DNA of 23,666 nt from HGM04593 sp964458275 (GTDB lineage Bacteria > Bacteroidota > Bacteroidia > Bacteroidales > Bacteroidaceae), in the NCBI GenBank assembly GCA_964458275.1, contig CAYWIE010000042.1:1-23666 (forward strand), given 5' to 3'. Below, piece after piece: positions 17,161 through 23,666 of the stretch. The position numbers were made by a program, and so were the translations under genes. Under the pieces are notes generated by a model that searched no databases, had not been told where the DNA came from, and worked only from the letters and a program-made list of their open reading frames with translations. How positions within the stretch are numbered: position 1 is the stretch's first letter; every line of letters starts with the position of its first letter.

Positions 17161-18840
17161 TTATTGGTACATGAATCGTTTGATGCTCTGTTTGGGAGTC
17201 TTTTCAAACGGGTCGGGTCTCAATTCAATGTCGTTTACTCTGCTGTATGCAGGCAGGTCGACGTTGATTTTCTTTATCTCTTCGCGGAGCAGCTTTTCAA
17301 GGTCTTCTCTTGAGAGCCCGTCGGCTTTTACTGCGTCCCAATTGGGAACGATGAGACCAATGATTGCATTCTTGCGGCCTACTGCCAGTGATTCTACTAC
17401 ATAGGGGAGGTGGTTATTCATCTTGTCCTCAATCTCTTCGGGGTAGATGTTCTGTCCGCTTGCCGACAGTATCATGTTCTTGCAACGGCCTTTTATATAA
17501 ACGTTTTCTCTTTTATCGAAGAGTCCCATGTCTCCTGTACGCAGCCATCCGTCTTTTGTGAATGATGCTCTTGTGGCTTCTTCGTTCTTGTAGTATCCGA
17601 GCATTACGTTGTCTCCTTTCACCTGTATCTCTCCGAGTACCTTTTCGGGATTGGTCGAGTCTATCCTCAATTCCAACGGACGCACAAGACGACCGCATGT
17701 GTAGCGCTCAAAATCCTTGTAGTCGCAGTACGAAATAATGGGTCCGCACTCTGTCATGCCGTAGCCTACGCAGTAGGGGAACTTCATCTTTTTCATCCAG
17801 TCTTCTACCTCTTTGTTGAGTGCTGCACCACCGATGATTACGCCGTGGATGAGGTTGCCGCCGAATGTCTTGTAGAGCTTGTCGCGCACTGCTTTCAAGA
17901 TTATGCGGTTCACTCCGGGAATGGCAAGCGCTATTCTCATGGCGGGTTTCTTCAGCATGGGGATAACCTTCGATTTGAACACTTTCTCTATTACCATCGG
18001 TACGGTGAGGAACATAAAGGGCTTGACCTCAGCCAATGCTGCGAGAAGACGTGCGGGGGTGGGCCTCTGTGTGAGCATTGTTATTGTTCCGCCGATAGTG
18101 AGAGGGTAGAGGAAGTCGAATGTCATTCCGAACATGTGTGCCAGCGGAAGTATTGACAATATGTGTCCGCCGGGGTGTGCAGGAATTGCCGCATGGGCAA
18201 ATCTCATATTTGACGAAAGGCTTCTTACGGGGAGCATTACGCCTTTGGGGGCGCTGCTTGTGCCTGATGTGAAACTGATAAGTGCCAGACGCTCCATGTC
18301 GTCGTTGCTCTTGGAGTAGTCTATCATCTCGGCTGTAACTCCTTTGGGGTATTTTTTGTTGAATTTTGATTCGATATCTGTTGATGCCTTATCGAAAAGC
18401 TCATTGTATGATACAACCTTTTCCATTTTCATAAGGTTGTAGACACCGAGGAAGTTTTCTTTTTCTTCGAATGGCTTGAAGATCTCCTGCTCTTTGTTGA
18501 ATGATTTTAGTATGTCATCATCCAGTATCAGCATTCTGCAATCAGAGAAGCATGAGAGCTCTACGACAGACTTTGGCAGAAAGTCAGGAAGGAAAGGTAC
18601 GATTACAGCATCGTATGTTACCACAGCAAGGTAGGCTATACCCCATTGTGCGGAGTTGCGTGCGCATACTGCAATCTTTTCGTCTTTCTTTATGCCGCTC
18701 TCTTTGAATAATATATGGTATTTCTCAATACCCGCAGCTATATCGCCGTATGTAAATGTTTCAGCACCGAAGTTGCAAAAAGCGGGCACGTCCCAATACC
18801 GCTTGATGGCGGTATTAATATGATTCAAGTAATGTTCCAT
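17161..18840 (-). CDS. AMP-forming acyl-CoA (or acyl-ACP) ligase, copy 2
   Basis: This is the second tandem paralogue, about 559 aa from MEHYLNHI (18840). An upstream ATG at 18888 would add 16 residues that the other copies lack. It shares the full motif set: ISFTSGTSSAPKGVM, PLAHMFGMTFDF, YGMTECGPIISYC, TGDMGLFD, KGRCKNMILSASGQNIYPEE and KTPKQSIKRFMYQ. By eye it is closest to copy 1, with the same C-terminal residues. Copies 1 and 2 both keep a basic cluster after the Phe-Leu-Thr-Val-Pro segment and differ mainly in the surface region between the acyl-pocket motifs, which could reflect different chain-length preference. It has its own terminator, and a 190-nt gap with a palindrome separates it from copy 3. 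Confidence 0.9.
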   Translation of the reverse strand: MEHYLNHINTAIKRYWDVPAFCNFGAETFTYGDIAAGIEKYHILFKESGIKKDEKIAVCARNSAQWGIAYLAVVTYDAVIVPFLPDFLPKSVVELSCFSDCRMLILDDDILKSFNKEQEIFKPFEEKENFLGVYNLMKMEKVVSYNELFDKASTDIESKFNKKYPKGVTAEMIDYSKSNDDMERLALISFTSGTSSAPKGVMLPVRSLSSNMRFAHAAIPAHPGGHILSILPLAHMFGMTFDFLYPLTIGGTITMLTQRPTPARLLAALAEVKPFMFLTVPMVIEKVFKSKVIPMLKKPAMRIALAIPGVNRIILKAVRDKLYKTFGGNLIHGVIIGGAALNKEVEDWMKKMKFPYCVGYGMTECGPIISYCDYKDFERYTCGRLVRPLELRIDSTNPEKVLGEIQVKGDNVMLGYYKNEEATRASFTKDGWLRTGDMGLFDKRENVYIKGRCKNMILSASGQNIYPEEIEDKMNNHLPYVVESLAVGRKNAIIGLIVPNWDAVKADGLSREDLEKLLREEIKKINVDLPAYSRVNDIELRPDPFEKTPKQSIKRFMYQ

Positions 18841-18928
18841 AATTACACAAATTTTAATTTTTGTGCAAATATGGGCGCTTTGATTCATTTTTTTACTCTT
18901 TGCACTGTTGTTTAACTCAATTTAAGTG

Positions 18929-18955
18929 TATTAACACAATTTTTTTGTGTTAATA
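18929..18955. repeat. Perfect 11-bp inverted repeat upstream of acyl ligase copy 2
   Basis: TATTAACACAA (18929-18939) and its reverse complement (18945-18955) flank five T residues. It lies 89 nt before the copy 2 start. It could be an operator or a weak terminator for copy 3. Confidence 0.6.
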
Positions 18956-18985
18956 TCATTGCGCTTTTGTATTTATTAACAGTGC

Positions 18986-19005
18986 ACTCCTGTTTTGTCA
19001 GGAGT
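18986..19005 (-). terminator. Hairpin after acyl ligase copy 3
   Basis: A 7-bp stem (ACTCCTG with CAGGAGT) with a 6-nt loop lies 25 nt past the copy 3 stop on the minus strand. The T-tract is poor, so this is a modest terminator call. Confidence 0.5.
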
Positions 19006-19030
19006 ATATGCCTATTTCTCCCTTTCGGGG

Positions 19031-20704
19031 TTATTTGTACATGAATCGCTTGATGCTCAACTTCGGAGTTTTTTCAAAGGGCTCTTTGCGTATTTCGCAT
19101 TGTGTAATCTGGCTGTATGAGGGAAGTTCTTTGTTCAGAGCAAAGATGCTTTTCTCTATTTCTTTGTTCATGGTCTCTTCGTCGATGCCGGCTTCTGCAG
19201 CTGCATCGCTGTTTGCCACTACAAGTGCTACAAGTGTGTTCTTGCGGCCTACAATCAACGATTCTGTGATATATGGCAACTGGTTTACCATATCCTCTAT
19301 CTCTTCGGGATAGATGTTCTGACCGTTGGCTGTAAGTATCATGTTCTTGCAGCGTCCTCTTATATACATATTGCCGGCTGAGTCCATTGTACCCATGTCT
19401 CCGGTCTTTAGCCATCCGTCGTCTGTGAACACCTCTTTGGTCGCTTTTTCGTTTTTGTAATATCCGACCATCACGGCATCGCCGTGTACTTGTATTTCGC
19501 CGGGTACTTCCGAAGGATTCTCGGAGTCTATGCGTACTTCAACCGATGGACGTGCCACTGCGCCGCATGAACGTATGGCAAATTCTTTCCAGTTCTTGTA
19601 GCCGATCAAGGGAGCGCACTCCGTCATTCCGTATCCAACAAGATAAGGGAATCTCATTTCGTGCATAAGTTCCTCAACCTCCTTGTTCAGCGCTGCTCCG
19701 CCAAGTATGAGTCCGCCGATGCCTACATTGCCGCCGAATGTATCTATGAGTTTTGTCCTGATTTTCTTTAGCAGCAGGCTCTTTATGCCGGGTATGTGCA
19801 TAAGGATGCGCATTACGGGTTTGTCGAGCGTTGGCATCACTTTAGAACGGAATACCTTTTCAATCACCAAAGGCACGGTAAGGAACATAAAGGGCTTTAC
19901 CTCTGCGAGAGCAGTTATCAGACGTGCAGGTGTGGGCTTTACTGTGAAGATGTGTATGTGGCATCCTTTGGTAAAGGGGAATATGAAGTCGAATGCCTGT
20001 CCGAACATGTGTGCCAGCGGCAATATCGACAGTATGGTCCAACCGGGATTGGCTTCCATCTCCTTTAAAGCAAATTCGAGGTTGGCAGAGATTGCACGGG
20101 CGGGTATCATCACTCCTTTGGGCGAACTGCTTGTACCCGATGTGAAACTGATGACCGCAAGTGCATCGAGGTTGCTTTTTGAATAATTCACACGTTTTGG
20201 GGTTACTCCGCCTGAGTAGCGTGTGGCGAATGTTTTGTCTACCTCCTCTTCAATGTCTGATTGCAGATTGTTGCTCTCGGGCATTATCTTTATCCCGTTT
20301 ATGTTTATTATTGCACCGAATTTTTCAATTTCTGCAAAGTCGTCGGCTACATTGTGTTTTCTGAAACTTGTCATTAAGGCATCGTCTACCAAAATAAGGC
20401 GGCTGTCAGATATCCTTGTAAGTTCGACTACATTCTTGGGAAGGAAGTCCGATAATAGAGGGACTGCTACTGCATCGTATGTGAGCACTGCAAGATAGGC
20501 TATGCACCATTCGGCTGAGTTCTTGCAGCAAAGAGCTATCTTGTCTCCTTTATTGATGTTGCATTTTTCGAACAAGATATGGTATCTTGCTATTCCCGCC
20601 GCGACATCACCGTATGTGAATGTGTTGCCGCCATAGTTTGTGAGTGCGGGGTTGTTCCAATATTTTTTTATTGCTTCATCAATATAGTTAAGATAGTGTT
20701 TCAT
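19031..20704 (-). CDS. AMP-forming acyl-CoA (or acyl-ACP) ligase, copy 3
   Basis: This third tandem paralogue (557 aa, MKHYLNYIDEA) is the most diverged. It retains VISFTSGTSSSPKGVM (about residues 184-199), PLAHMFGQAFDF, YGMTECAPLIGY, TGDMGTMD, RGRCKNMILTANGQNIYPEE and KTPKLSIKRFMYK. Differences from copies 1 and 2 include Ala in place of Gly in the TEC(G/A)P motif, an Arg in the hinge, and a different final residue. It is the first of the cluster, next to a 417-nt regulatory region with tandem repeats, so it may be the copy with the most specific control. The substrate is unknown. Confidence 0.9.
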   Translation of the reverse strand: MKHYLNYIDEAIKKYWNNPALTNYGGNTFTYGDVAAGIARYHILFEKCNINKGDKIALCCKNSAEWCIAYLAVLTYDAVAVPLLSDFLPKNVVELTRISDSRLILVDDALMTSFRKHNVADDFAEIEKFGAIININGIKIMPESNNLQSDIEEEVDKTFATRYSGGVTPKRVNYSKSNLDALAVISFTSGTSSSPKGVMIPARAISANLEFALKEMEANPGWTILSILPLAHMFGQAFDFIFPFTKGCHIHIFTVKPTPARLITALAEVKPFMFLTVPLVIEKVFRSKVMPTLDKPVMRILMHIPGIKSLLLKKIRTKLIDTFGGNVGIGGLILGGAALNKEVEELMHEMRFPYLVGYGMTECAPLIGYKNWKEFAIRSCGAVARPSVEVRIDSENPSEVPGEIQVHGDAVMVGYYKNEKATKEVFTDDGWLKTGDMGTMDSAGNMYIRGRCKNMILTANGQNIYPEEIEDMVNQLPYITESLIVGRKNTLVALVVANSDAAAEAGIDEETMNKEIEKSIFALNKELPSYSQITQCEIRKEPFEKTPKLSIKRFMYK

Positions 20705-20804
20705 ATTTTATAACTTTATAATTTATTTTTATGTATATTTGTTCTGTATATGCCATGTTCTTGGCTATGTAGACATGCTCTCATATATGCAAAACCATAC
20801 AAAT

Positions 20805-20831
20805 TTCAGAATAGATTTTCAATATTCTGAA
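20805..20831. repeat. Inverted repeat, possible operator
   Basis: TTCAGAATA (20805-20813) and TATTCTGAA (20823-20831) are perfect 9-bp arms around a 9-nt spacer, about 100 nt upstream of ligase copy 3. The dyad could bind a dimeric regulator. Confidence 0.5.
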
Positions 20832-20862
20832 TTCGGTTGATAAAGAATTGGTAGAATCACTT

Positions 20863-20902
20863 AAATCCACTATTTAGGGGTGAAATCCGCTATTTAGGGG
20901 TG
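20863..20902. repeat. Two tandem 20-bp repeats
   Basis: Units 20863-20882 and 20883-20902 differ at one base and share the core CTATTTAGGGGTG. The 20-bp period is close to two helical turns, as for paired protein-binding sites on one face of DNA. Confidence 0.8.
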
Positions 20903-21050
20903 AAAATGAAAATGAATTCAAGGTGATAAATGCCGAAATATGGTAATTTATTACGGTTCTGTCTGCTGCTTTATATACTGTTCAAAGTTCGTATATGCCG
21001 TCGTATTTCTGTTAGGGATGATGCGTCTCCCGCCGTTTTATGTGCAGATT

Positions 21051-21082
21051 CTTGGCTGTTCTAAAAACATATATTACCTTTG
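21051..21082 (+). promoter_or_regulatory. Bacteroidota promoter of the secreted thioredoxin
   Basis: CTTG (21051-21054), a 20-nt spacer and TACCTTTG (21075-21082) match the consensus; the ATG is 39 nt after the -7 element, giving a leader of about 33 nt. Confidence 0.7.
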
Positions 21083-21121
21083 TGCGTTGAAGAATAATAA
21101 TAGCTAAATTTCGGAACGTTT

Positions 21122-21586
21122 ATGAGATATTTATTTATAGCATTATTCGCGGCGATAATTTCTATTATCCCTGCTGTTACTTTATCTGCTCAACGCAATA
21201 GAGGTGATATAGAGCCTAAGACAATAAAGCTTACAAAAAAAGAATTCTTGAAGAAGGTTGCCGATTTCGAGAAATCACCCTCGCAATGGAAATATCTTGG
21301 TGATAAGCCTGCAATCATAGATTTCTACGCAGATTGGTGTGGTCCTTGCCGCAGACTGGCGCCTATAATGGATGAATTGGCTGCCGAGTATAACAATAAG
21401 ATATATATATATAAGGTGAATGTTGACAATGAGAAGGAGATAGCCGAGGCTTTCGGAATAACCTCTTTGCCAACAATAGTTTTTGTTCCATTGGAGGGAA
21501 ACCCGTCTGCCGGTACCGGCTTTTTGCCGAAAGATGTGCTGAAGAAGGCTGTAAATGAAATTTTGTTGAATCGCAGCGCCGAATAA
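21122..21586 (+). CDS. Secreted (periplasmic) thioredoxin-fold protein
   Basis: This 154-aa protein has a signal peptide (MRYLFIALFAAIISIIPAV, cleavage after LSA near residue 23) and a single thioredoxin domain. The active site is WCGPC (C73/C76) in FYADWCGPCRRLAP, the classical thioredoxin motif. DVNVDNEKE-type residues follow (KVNVDNEKEIAEAFGI), then the cis-proline in TSLPT. It would act as an oxidoreductase in the periplasm, like the TrxP-type proteins of Bacteroides; reductant and partners are unknown. It is the only intact plus-strand gene on the right half and has its own promoter, so it is a monocistronic unit. Confidence 0.9.
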   Translation: MRYLFIALFAAIISIIPAVTLSAQRNRGDIEPKTIKLTKKEFLKKVADFEKSPSQWKYLGDKPAIIDFYADWCGPCRRLAPIMDELAAEYNNKIYIYKVNVDNEKEIAEAFGITSLPTIVFVPLEGNPSAGTGFLPKDVLKKAVNEILLNRSAE

Positions 21587-21666
21587 AATCTTCATAACCG
21601 TTTTCCAAATACGTGCCGTTTCCTCTTGTAGCCCTTATTTCGTGAATCCGTGATAATTTATATTAA

Positions 21667-21900
21667 TTAACATCTGCCGCCGAACAATTCCGGTTTCTCA
21701 ATTGTTATATAGAAGATGTTCAAGAACCCGAATTGCAGACTCTGTAATCTACTCTGGTTTTTTAGAGTTTCTTGAACTGCTTCTAATAATTCCGGATTAA
21801 TATAATGAGGAGGTTGCAGACATAGGGCGGATTATTTATTGTGAGGTTGATTGTTTCAACCTCTTCATTTTTAGAGGCTGATTGAATTGTATTCTGACAA
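21667..21900 (-). pseudogene. Possible decayed small gene in the intergenic region after the phosphatase
   Basis: On the minus strand one frame reads CQNTIQSASKNEEVETINL and then NNPPYVCN. After a shift near 21815-21825 a second frame continues QPPHYINPELLEAVQETLKN to a C-terminus FGGRC and a stop at 21667-21669. Together they read as a coherent polypeptide of about 75 residues with normal composition. No start codon fits, and at least one frameshift is needed. The family is not recognised. It accounts for most of the 349-nt gap between the thioredoxin and phosphatase genes. Confidence 0.3.
21843..21863 (+). terminator. Hairpin followed by T-rich sequence
   Basis: GAGGTTGA and TCAACCTC pair around a 5-nt loop and are followed by TTCATTTTT on the plus strand. 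It could end the thioredoxin transcript, although it is 257 nt past that stop codon, or a small RNA. Confidence 0.4.
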
Positions 21901-21935
21901 GATATACTGCACCTCGGATAATACTCAAATGTTTC

Positions 21936-23192
21936 TTATTTATCCTTGATGTAATCGGTGAATTGCATTATAAAGCGTTTCTGCTCAATTGTTTCAGGAG
22001 TATTCCTGTATGCCGATTTTGGAAATTGCGAGAATTGGCGTTCGAGCAAGTTGTATGCAAGAGTGTACTCTTTCAGGAGCATGGCATAGTAGCATGCTAC
22101 AATTGTACCGGTACGTCCTATGCCTCCCCGGCAGTGAATGTATATCCTGTTCTTTTTGTCTTTGAGTATGGTTGTTACTGTTTTGAGCAGTTCTGCTACA
22201 GCGTCAGTGGAATTTGGTGTGCCGCAATCTTTTATGGCGAATCGTATATGTGTCTGGCCTTCGTGGAGCCATTGGGTATACGGCGACAGTTCGCCGCTTT
22301 CGGTGAGATTGATGAAGTGCGTTATTCCGAACCTGGTAAACCGCATGATCTCCTTGCGCCCTAATTTTTCGTCTGAAGTTGCAGGGTATTCTCCTGCATA
22401 GATTCTTTCGTCGACCTTATATGAATTGCGTATAGGAGTTTCTATTGTGGGATGGTTGAGCAGGTGGTTGAATGTGCATATGCAGTTTATCATTCTGCTT
22501 GGCAGGTGTGCGAGACATTCCCTTTCATGCTCTTTGCTTATCCTGTATTCTTCTCCGGGTGTTGCAGAGGCTATAGCGCCTGAAATTGTTGCGGTTGTGC
22601 TGTGTTTGGACGATATTGAACGGCGTATTGTTTCTTCGAAACTGTTGCTTTCGAGAAATATCTTTATTGCTTCTGCTGTTGCGCCGGTGTTGTTTGTGCT
22701 GAGTGCGAATTTCTCTTCGAGATATGCTTTTATATCTTCTTTGCTTTTTCCTTTGCGGGTCAAGTGAATGGCTACGGCTGTTGCTTGTGAGTCTTTTATG
22801 CAGTCGGTGGTGTTGCCGGTTGCTTCGGCTGATATCTTGGAGAGTTCAAGAGCTTCGTCAATCTCTTTTGAATATATCCCTATGGGTATTGCGCAGAGTG
22901 TCGGTATTGTACTTTGAGTGTCGCATTTTATGTTTTCGTTGTACAATAGCTGTTTTAGCTTCTCACCACAAAGTGTGCCGGCATATTTCCGTCCCCATTT
23001 GTGTATATATTCAGAAAGCATTTCGGGCGTGTGTCCGCTGTCTTCGATGAGCCATTCGGCGGCTGCGAGCATTATAATCGAGTCGTCTGTGGGTTGCGCT
23101 TCCTGCGCTAGGGGAAACAGCGGGTAGGCTTCCGGTTGGCGGCCTTTGCAATATGAACTTATTATGTCGCTTGCGATGGCTCCTGATAACAT
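21936..23192 (-). CDS. ADP-ribosylglycohydrolase-like domain fused to a dual-specificity/tyrosine phosphatase
   Basis: This is a 418-aa fusion. Residues 1 to about 215 follow the ADP-ribosyl-glycohydrolase (DraG/ARH) pattern: GAIASDIISS at the N-terminus, PTDDS (34-38) for the first metal ligands, and a C-terminal SGAIASATPG helix. The second metal motif, normally GGDSDT just before that helix, is replaced by SSKHST (194-199), so catalysis is doubtful. Residues about 255-415 are a cysteine phosphatase: IYAGEYP, FINLTESGE, general acid D322 in IKDCGTP, and P-loop HCRGGIGRTG with C354 and R360, all intact. It should remove phosphate from Tyr/Ser/Thr or a small phosphorylated ligand. The first domain may now bind rather than cleave ADP-ribose-type ligands. 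No signal peptide is seen, so it is cytoplasmic. It follows a lipoprotein gene after 22 nt. Confidence 0.85.
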   Translation of the reverse strand: MLSGAIASDIISSYCKGRQPEAYPLFPLAQEAQPTDDSIIMLAAAEWLIEDSGHTPEMLSEYIHKWGRKYAGTLCGEKLKQLLYNENIKCDTQSTIPTLCAIPIGIYSKEIDEALELSKISAEATGNTTDCIKDSQATAVAIHLTRKGKSKEDIKAYLEEKFALSTNNTGATAEAIKIFLESNSFEETIRRSISSKHSTTATISGAIASATPGEEYRISKEHERECLAHLPSRMINCICTFNHLLNHPTIETPIRNSYKVDERIYAGEYPATSDEKLGRKEIMRFTRFGITHFINLTESGELSPYTQWLHEGQTHIRFAIKDCGTPNSTDAVAELLKTVTTILKDKKNRIYIHCRGGIGRTGTIVACYYAMLLKEYTLAYNLLERQFSQFPKSAYRNTPETIEQKRFIMQFTDYIKDK

Positions 23193-23214
23193 TTCTGCTG
23201 TTTTATGGGATTGT

Positions 23215-23571
23215 CTATTTTATGCCTTCCACGAATCCTTCCACTGCGCTTTCTATGTTGTCGCCTATTTTCTTTATCTCCTTTTTTGTGGCTTTGATGG
23301 CTCCTTTGGTAAATGCACCGTAGTAGCGTCCTTTGAGTTTTGCGAGCTCTTTCTCTTCAGATTCTGAGAGCTCACCCATTTCCAATTCCTTTTCTAATTC
23401 GGAGAAACGTTCTGTAAGCTTTTCGAATTCTTTTTCTGTGTACTTGTCGAAGTTCTCTTCAATCTGTTTGCAGATTCCGTTCATCTCGTTCAAGGCACTT
23501 GAATTAGAGTCGCATGATGTAAAACTGATGGCAAGAAATAGTGCGAAAAGTATTAGAACTGATTTTTTCAT
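23215..23571 (-). CDS. Small coiled-coil lipoprotein
   Basis: This 118-aa protein has a lipoprotein signal peptide with lipobox SFTSC (Cys20, followed by Asp), then a Ser/Asn-rich linker. A long Glu/Lys-rich amphipathic region (residues about 35-85, EEKELAKLKGRYYGAF) is predicted coiled-coil, and the tail is KKEIKKIGDNIESAVEGF. It resembles the small DUF6565-like lipoproteins common in Bacteroides, whose function is unknown. It lies 22 nt upstream of the hydrolase-phosphatase gene and is probably cotranscribed with it. Aspartate after the Cys in E. coli means inner-membrane retention, but that rule is not reliable in Bacteroidota. Confidence 0.8.
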   Translation of the reverse strand: MKKSVLILFALFLAISFTSCDSNSSALNEMNGICKQIEENFDKYTEKEFEKLTERFSELEKELEMGELSESEEKELAKLKGRYYGAFTKGAIKATKKEIKKIGDNIESAVEGFVEGIK

Positions 23572-23666
23572 AGTATTTGTTTTTGCAATTATATGTGTGT
23601 TTTATATAAACTATTTAAGTTTCGCAAGTAAAAAAATATAGCTTTTAGTTCTGTATATCACAGAAA

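Larger units (their letters stand above)
20705..21050. other. Intergenic regulatory region between acyl ligase copy 3 and the thioredoxin gene
   Basis: No convincing ORF is present on either strand in this divergent spacer. It holds a 9-bp inverted repeat (20805-20813 with 20823-20831), two 20-bp tandem repeats (20863-20902) and, at its right end, the thioredoxin promoter. I could not find a consensus -7 element for the ligase. Confidence 0.6.

Noticed and set aside
21718..21777. 9-bp inverted repeats (GTTCAAGAA/TTCTTGAAC) as an invertible promoter element
   Set aside because: The arms are short, the enclosed 42 bp holds no promoter motif, there is no recombinase nearby, and the segment reads as part of the decayed ORF.
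1..23666. tRNA, rRNA or CRISPR arrays
   Set aside because: No cloverleaf, rRNA-like segment or regularly spaced repeat-spacer pattern was seen; the only tandem repeats are the 18-bp and 20-bp pairs listed.

Overview
The window looks like a chromosome segment from a Bacteroidota bacterium, probably order Bacteroidales. Three promoters share a -33 (C/G)TTG, a spacer of exactly 20 nt and a -7 TAnnTTTG, which is the Bacteroides sigma-ABfr type. Start codons mostly lack Shine-Dalgarno sequences. The gene content also fits: a very large lipoprotein-anchored sensor kinase, a CBM9-like protein, a kinase fused to a RapZ C-terminal domain, and a conjugative-element DNA methylase. The family or genus cannot be fixed from the sequence.

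Left end (1-5740): one minus-strand frame is open from the window edge to about 4798. It encodes a polyvalent protein of the type carried by Bacteroidales conjugative elements. It has a PBECR/RelE-like nuclease-type region with an extra partial copy of its first half, long polar linkers, and an N6-adenine methylase core; any helicase part would lie outside the window. Its 5' end is cut at a sharp junction with the 3' end of an unrelated plus-strand gene (4798-4917) and a UUCG hairpin, which marks this as an element border or a scar. Two polar linkers of the methylase also contain protein-like ORFs in a second frame. A HigB/HigA toxin-antitoxin pair follows, with a palindrome overlapping its promoter. 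It ends at a hairpin shared with a decayed convergent gene (5742-5961).

Middle (5993-13819): five minus-strand genes appear to form one transcription unit from a promoter at 13788-13819. In order they are a CBM9-like protein, a 1409-aa tandem fusion of two sensor kinases, a NarL-type response regulator, a small multipass membrane protein, and an AmgK-like sugar kinase fused to a RapZ C-terminal domain. The layout suggests envelope sensing linked to amino-sugar or peptidoglycan metabolism; that link is inference.

Centre-right (13861-20704): glyA, then three paralogous AMP-forming acyl-CoA/acyl-ACP ligases in tandem, all on the minus strand. Hairpins follow each of these genes, so each may be transcribed separately.

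Right end (20705-23666): a regulatory intergenic region with two 20-bp tandem repeats, a secreted thioredoxin on the plus strand, and an intergenic region that seems to hold a decayed ORF. On the minus strand a small lipoprotein gene lies upstream of an ADP-ribosylglycohydrolase-like domain fused to a dual-specificity/tyrosine phosphatase. The hydrolase half has lost its C-terminal metal-binding motif while the phosphatase active site is intact.
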